Of a stretch of 11,387 nt of DNA, positions 9,383 to 11,387 are shown piece by piece (position 1 is the stretch's first letter; the number at the start of each line of letters is the position of its first letter). The notes beneath the pieces were generated by a model. That model did not search any database, was not told the DNA's origin, and saw nothing but the letters and a program-made list of their open reading frames with translations. The translations under genes and the position numbers were made by a program. Source of the stretch: DATFWK01 sp035259345 (lineage in GTDB: Bacteria > Actinomycetota > Thermoleophilia > Miltoncostaeales > Miltoncostaeaceae); contig DATFWK010000050.1 in the NCBI GenBank assembly GCA_035259345.1, positions 1-11,387 of the forward strand. The letters are read 5' to 3'.

Positions 9383-9685
9383 ATGGTGCCCTCACATGAC
9401 CGGCCCGACCGGCGACGGGAGACGGAGCGATCGTACGCCCGGCGCGGCCCCGAGCCTGCCCCGCCCGACGGGGACGACGAGCCAGTCGAGACCCCCCTGG
9501 ACGAGCGGGAGCCCGAGCCCGAGGACCTCAGCGCGATCCCCATGGGCCCCCGCCCTGATCCGGCCGCCGCCGACGAGGAGCAGAAGGACCTCGACGGCCC
9601 CGGCATGGTCTACGAGGACGGACGGGCCGAGCCGAGGGTCGGGGAGGACGACGATCCACCCCCGGACGACTACCGGCCGCTCTAG
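9383..9685 (+). CDS. Acidic, probably disordered small protein, function unknown
   Basis: 100 residues from ATG 9383, very rich in Asp, Glu and Pro, with no hydrophobic core, no Cys and no recognised domain. The N-terminal quarter is Arg-rich (HDRPDRRRETERSYARR), then runs such as DGDDEPVETPLDEREPEPEDL and EDDDPPPDDYRPL follow, so it is polyampholytic and likely unfolded. No ribosome site precedes the ATG, but a SigB-type promoter 9 nt upstream makes a leaderless message plausible; GTG 9386 is the next codon. The frame is preferred over the overlapping one at 9396 because it is dominated by GAC, GAG and GCC codons like its neighbours. Small acidic disordered stress proteins are common in general-stress regulons, but no function is claimed. 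A zinc-binding domain follows in another frame just past its stop. Confidence 0.6.
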   Translation: MVPSHDRPDRRRETERSYARRGPEPAPPDGDDEPVETPLDEREPEPEDLSAIPMGPRPDPAAADEEQKDLDGPGMVYEDGRAEPRVGEDDDPPPDDYRPL

Positions 9686-9710
9686 CGATTCCGCCCCCAG
9701 CCCGGGCGCG

Positions 9711-9899
9711 CTGCCCGGCGACGAGGCGCTCCTGAGCTGCCCCGAGGTCCGCGGCGAGCTCGCGGACTACCGCGAGGGGACGCTGACCCCCGGGTTCCGT
9801 GAGGCCCTTCGCCGCCATCTCAGCCGCTGCGCCGCGTGCCGCGAGCTGCTCGCGGGGGCGACCGCGCCAGGCCGCCCCGACGGCGACGGCGGCCGCTGA
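9711..9899 (+). CDS. zf-HC2-like zinc-binding domain, start unclear
   Basis: The frame encodes LSCPEVRGELADYREGTL followed by a helix and RRHLSRCAACRELLAG. Cys (9738-9740), His (9816-9818), Cys (9828-9830) and Cys (9837-9839) give C-x(25)-H-x3-C-x2-C, the pattern of the zf-HC2 domain found in zinc-binding anti-sigma factors. There is no membrane segment or further domain, so it would be a minimal, soluble version. No ATG, GTG or TTG occurs in frame between the acidic ORF's stop and the first Cys; coordinates begin at an in-frame CTG used only as a placeholder. The frame is open upstream to ATG 9396, but that stretch reads like an out-of-frame shadow of the acidic ORF. A one-base indel that would fuse this domain to the acidic protein is a realistic alternative. 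It ends 7 nt from the convergent gene. Confidence 0.55.
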   Translation: MPGDEALLSCPEVRGELADYREGTLTPGFREALRRHLSRCAACRELLAGATAPGRPDGDGGR

Positions 9900-9910
9900 G
9901 CTCCGCTCAG
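9896..9910. terminator. Small hairpin between two convergent stop codons
   Basis: CTGAG (9896-9900) and CTCAG (9906-9910) form a 5-bp stem with a 5-nt loop; each arm contains the TGA stop of one convergent gene. It is short and has no T-run, so it is weak as a terminator. Confidence 0.3.
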
Positions 9911-10098
9911 GAGCGAGGCTCGGGCTCGCCGGGCGCGCCCGGCGGGACGTCCATGCCTCCGCCGCTCCGCCGGCGCGCGAAGGCCGCGATGATCCCGCCG
10001 ACCAGCAGGATCCCGAACGGGATGAAGAAGAACGGCAGCACGAACCCGAGCGCCAGGAGCGTGATCAGGACCGCGAAGTAGATGACGTAGAGGATCAT
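9907..10098 (-). CDS. 63-residue two-helix membrane protein, function unknown
   Basis: ATG 10098 has AAGGAG (10110-10105) 6 nt upstream, an excellent ribosome site. The first 43 residues are almost entirely hydrophobic and make two membrane helices (about 2-22 and 24-42, split by the FFFIPFG turn), then comes a stop-transfer ARRRS and a Gly/Pro tail ending in EPEPRS. This size and layout is typical of small actinobacterial membrane proteins with no assigned role. Its ATG overlaps the stop of the frame-B part of the upstream two-frame ORF (ATGA), so it is the last gene of the minus-strand operon. The hydrophobic amino-acid pattern makes coding very likely despite the small size. Confidence 0.82.
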   Translation of the reverse strand: MILYVIYFAVLITLLALGFVLPFFFIPFGILLVGGIIAAFARRRSGGGMDVPPGAPGEPEPRS

Positions 10099-10375
10099 TC
10101 GTTGCTCCTTCCGGTCGTCGCCGAAGCGGCCGGGCCGTCACCGCCGGACGCGAACCGCCGGTAGAGGTCGTCGCGCGAGGTGGGGCCGTCCTCCGCCATC
10201 CCACGCACGATCACGTCGATCCCGCGGTCGACGTCGTGATCCTCCCGGGGGGCTGCGCACCGGTCGGGAAGCCCGACCGCATCGACGCGTGGAACGGCGG
10301 GCGCCGCCGCGGCTCCACGTCGGCAGGGCGCTCGATGCTCTCGCCCGCCGTCTCATCCGCCCCGTGGCTCGTCAC
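10095..10375 (-). pseudogene. Small gene read in two frames (probable frameshift), function unknown
   Basis: From GTG 10375, 9 nt after the DoxX stop, one frame gives 54 codons (VTSHGADETAGESIERPADVE...) ending at TGA 10211-10213. A second frame gives a plausible protein from about 10247 to a TGA at 10095-10097: REDHDVDRGIDVIVRGMAED, then GPTSRDDLYRRFASGG. In each half, third positions are about nine-tenths G/C in that frame only, so the coding signal switches frame. The switch falls near a run of six C followed by GGG (about 10244-10252); a -1 shift there joins the halves into about 93 residues. The second half has no good start of its own, although GGGAGG lies nearby. Its stop overlaps the next ATG as ATGA, which supports real translation of that frame. 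A sequencing or assembly indel, a real mutation or programmed slippage could each explain it. The Asp/Arg-rich C-terminal half is not recognised. Confidence 0.55.
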
Positions 10376-10384
10376 CGGGCGGGA

Positions 10385-11095
10385 CTAATCCTGGCCACTG
10401 GCCGCAAAGCCTCGGGCCGTGGCGTCCTGCGAGACGCGGCCGTCGTCACTGCGGCCGGTTGAGGGCGGCATGCGCCGTCCGATCCGAAGCGCCCCGATGC
10501 CGCCCGCCGTCGCGGCGGCGAGCGCGGCGGCGGCCCACAGCGGGCCGCGGCGCTCGGTGCCGAGCAGGCGGTCGAGCGAGAAGCGCCCCGGGCCGGCGAG
10601 GGCGACTGCGATCGAGGCAGCCGCGAGCAAGCCGTTGTACTCGGCGCCTCCCTGCTGGATCCAGAGGCCCTTCCTCCCGCTGACCCCGGCGATGGCGCCG
10701 ACCATCGTCCCTGAGGTCGCCGCCGCGCCCAGCGGGGTCAGGAACCCCATGGCCAGCAGCGTGCCCCCGCCGAGCTCAGCGGAGCCCGCGACGGCCGCCT
10801 GGGCCCTGCCGGGGCGGAAGCCGATCTGGTCGAAGGACTCCGCGGTCCCGTCGAGCCCGCCGCCGCCGAAGGCGCCGAAGAGCTTCTGGGCGCCGTGGCC
10901 CATGAGCAGGCCCCCGACGGCGAGGCGGAGCAGGAGCAGCGCGCCGGATCCGTAGAGATCCCCGCGCGAGCGCCGGCGCGCCCGGCGCGCCCGGCGCAGC
11001 AGCATCAGCGCGATCGAGCCGTACATCGCCGCCCGCGAGCGCCGCCGCCGCATCCTCCGCAGGGGCCGGAGCGCCGGCAGCGCGCGGGGGGTCAT
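10385..11095 (-). CDS. DoxX family membrane protein
   Basis: 236 residues from ATG 11095, whose ATGA overlaps the stop of the DUF6458 gene. DoxX marks: LLLLRLAVGGLLMGHGAQKLFG (about 53-74, with the HGxQK signature at 67-71), a Phe/Gly-rich linker, a helix pair around GSAELGGGTLLAMGFLTPLG and GTMVGAIAGV, and a helix around YNGLLAAASIAVALAGPGRFSLD. A fourth helix follows at about 185-203 and a polar tail of about 30 residues. DoxX proteins are four-helix membrane proteins linked in some bacteria to redox and thiol stress; the reaction here is not known. The N-terminus is unusual: about 50 Arg-rich residues precede the usual start, with a 20-residue segment occurring twice (17-36 and 40-59). It lies in a compact operon with other small membrane proteins. 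Confidence 0.88.
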   Translation of the reverse strand: MTPRALPALRPLRRMRRRRSRAAMYGSIALMLLRRARRARRRSRGDLYGSGALLLLRLAVGGLLMGHGAQKLFGAFGGGGLDGTAESFDQIGFRPGRAQAAVAGSAELGGGTLLAMGFLTPLGAAATSGTMVGAIAGVSGRKGLWIQQGGAEYNGLLAAASIAVALAGPGRFSLDRLLGTERRGPLWAAAALAAATAGGIGALRIGRRMPPSTGRSDDGRVSQDATARGFAASGQD

Positions 11096-11340
11096 GAGAT
11101 GCGGCGCCCCCGCTCGTCATAGGTCGGCCCCTGGTCGCGGTAGACCGTGCGGCTGCGCATCCACGGTCGCCACTCCCACCAGCCGAACCACGCGAACAGC
11201 GCCAGGACCAGCCCGATGATCCCGATGATCAGCAGGATGATCCCCACAACGTGGAGATCGATCCCGCTCGTGTTCGTCGTCACGGCCCACCGCAGGATCG
11301 CGCCCGCGGCGATCAGCAGAAGACTTGCTGCGATCCCCAT
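11092..11340 (-). CDS. DUF6458-type two-helix membrane protein
   Basis: 82 residues from ATG 11340, with GGAGG (11353-11349) 8 nt upstream. The start MGIAASLLLIAAGAILRWAV followed by a short polar loop (TTNTSGIDLHVVG) and a second helix IILLIIGIIGLVLALFAWF matches the small actinobacterial family I know as DUF6458; this assignment is from memory. The C-terminal tail is aromatic and charged (WWEWRPWMRSRTVYRDQG) and should sit at the membrane face. Function unknown. It is the first gene of a minus-strand operon whose second gene (DoxX) overlaps it by 4 nt. A GGGTAA element lies about 35 nt before its start. Confidence 0.85.
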   Translation of the reverse strand: MGIAASLLLIAAGAILRWAVTTNTSGIDLHVVGIILLIIGIIGLVLALFAWFGWWEWRPWMRSRTVYRDQGPTYDERGRRIS

Positions 11341-11375
11341 GTTCTCGGCCTCCGTTGCCGGTTGGCGAGCGGGGA

Positions 11376-11381
11376 TTACCC
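11376..11381 (-). promoter_or_regulatory. GGGTAA, possible -10 of a SigB/SigF-type promoter cut by the window edge
   Basis: GGGTAA on the minus strand lies 35 nt before the DUF6458 start, with the ribosome site between. The GTTT expected 15 nt further upstream would fall outside the window, so only half of the promoter can be judged. Confidence 0.35.
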
Positions 11382-11387
11382 GGCCCA

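Noticed and set aside
7252..9399. Plus-strand open frame of 715 codons over the glycosyltransferase and SRPBCC genes
   Set aside because: It crosses two well-supported genes in wrong frames and has no motif; it is a composition artefact.
10138..10356. Minus-strand ATG frame of 72 codons in the two-frame region
   Set aside because: It has poorer third-position G/C than the two other frames and an Arg/Ser-rich product typical of an out-of-frame reading.

Overview
The window is very GC-rich, with G or C at nearly every third codon position, many ATGA-type gene overlaps and GTG starts. This fits a high-GC actinobacterium. The poly-HAMP hybrid kinase, the Rsb-type partner-switching protein, the SRPBCC protein and the DUF6458 protein together suggest Thermoleophilia/Solirubrobacterales, but that placement is inference from remembered family content, not from a marker gene.

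Layout. (1) Positions 1-6751, plus strand: two large signalling genes 2 nt apart. The first is the 3' part of a soluble-side hybrid histidine kinase (HAMP-GAF-HisKA-HATPase-REC-REC-REC, 5' end outside the window). The second is a 1254-residue protein that starts with a receiver domain, continues through PAS and GAF sensors, and ends with a SpoIIE/RsbU phosphatase, an RsbW-type kinase and an RsbV-type STAS domain. (2) Positions 6816-7432, plus strand: a basic one-helix membrane protein and a 57-residue mini-gene, joined by an ATGA overlap. (3) Positions 7429-8385, minus strand: a family 9 glycosyltransferase, convergent with the mini-gene and sharing a CTAG at their stop codons. (4) Positions 8588-9040, plus strand: an SRPBCC (cyclase/COQ10-like) stress-type protein. 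(5) Positions 9041-9382: a promoter-rich spacer with a strong hairpin and a possible short minus-strand transcript. (6) Positions 9383-9899, plus strand: an acidic disordered protein followed by a zf-HC2 zinc-binding domain in another frame. (7) Positions 9907-11340, minus strand: a compact four-gene membrane operon (DUF6458, DoxX, a two-frame small ORF, a 63-residue membrane protein).

The most notable pattern is regulatory. Three sites with the exact form GTTT-N15-GGGTAG, the promoter type read by SigB/SigF general-stress sigma factors, lie in the 8.5-9.4 kb stretch, and weaker or truncated versions lie before the glycosyltransferase and the DUF6458 operon. These sit a few kilobases downstream of a gene that carries all three enzymatic and binding activities of the Rsb partner switch controlling such sigma factors. 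My reading is that the window holds a sensory phosphorelay feeding a single-chain Rsb switch, next to a cluster of small envelope and stress genes that the switch's sigma factor probably transcribes. The sigma factor itself is not in the window.
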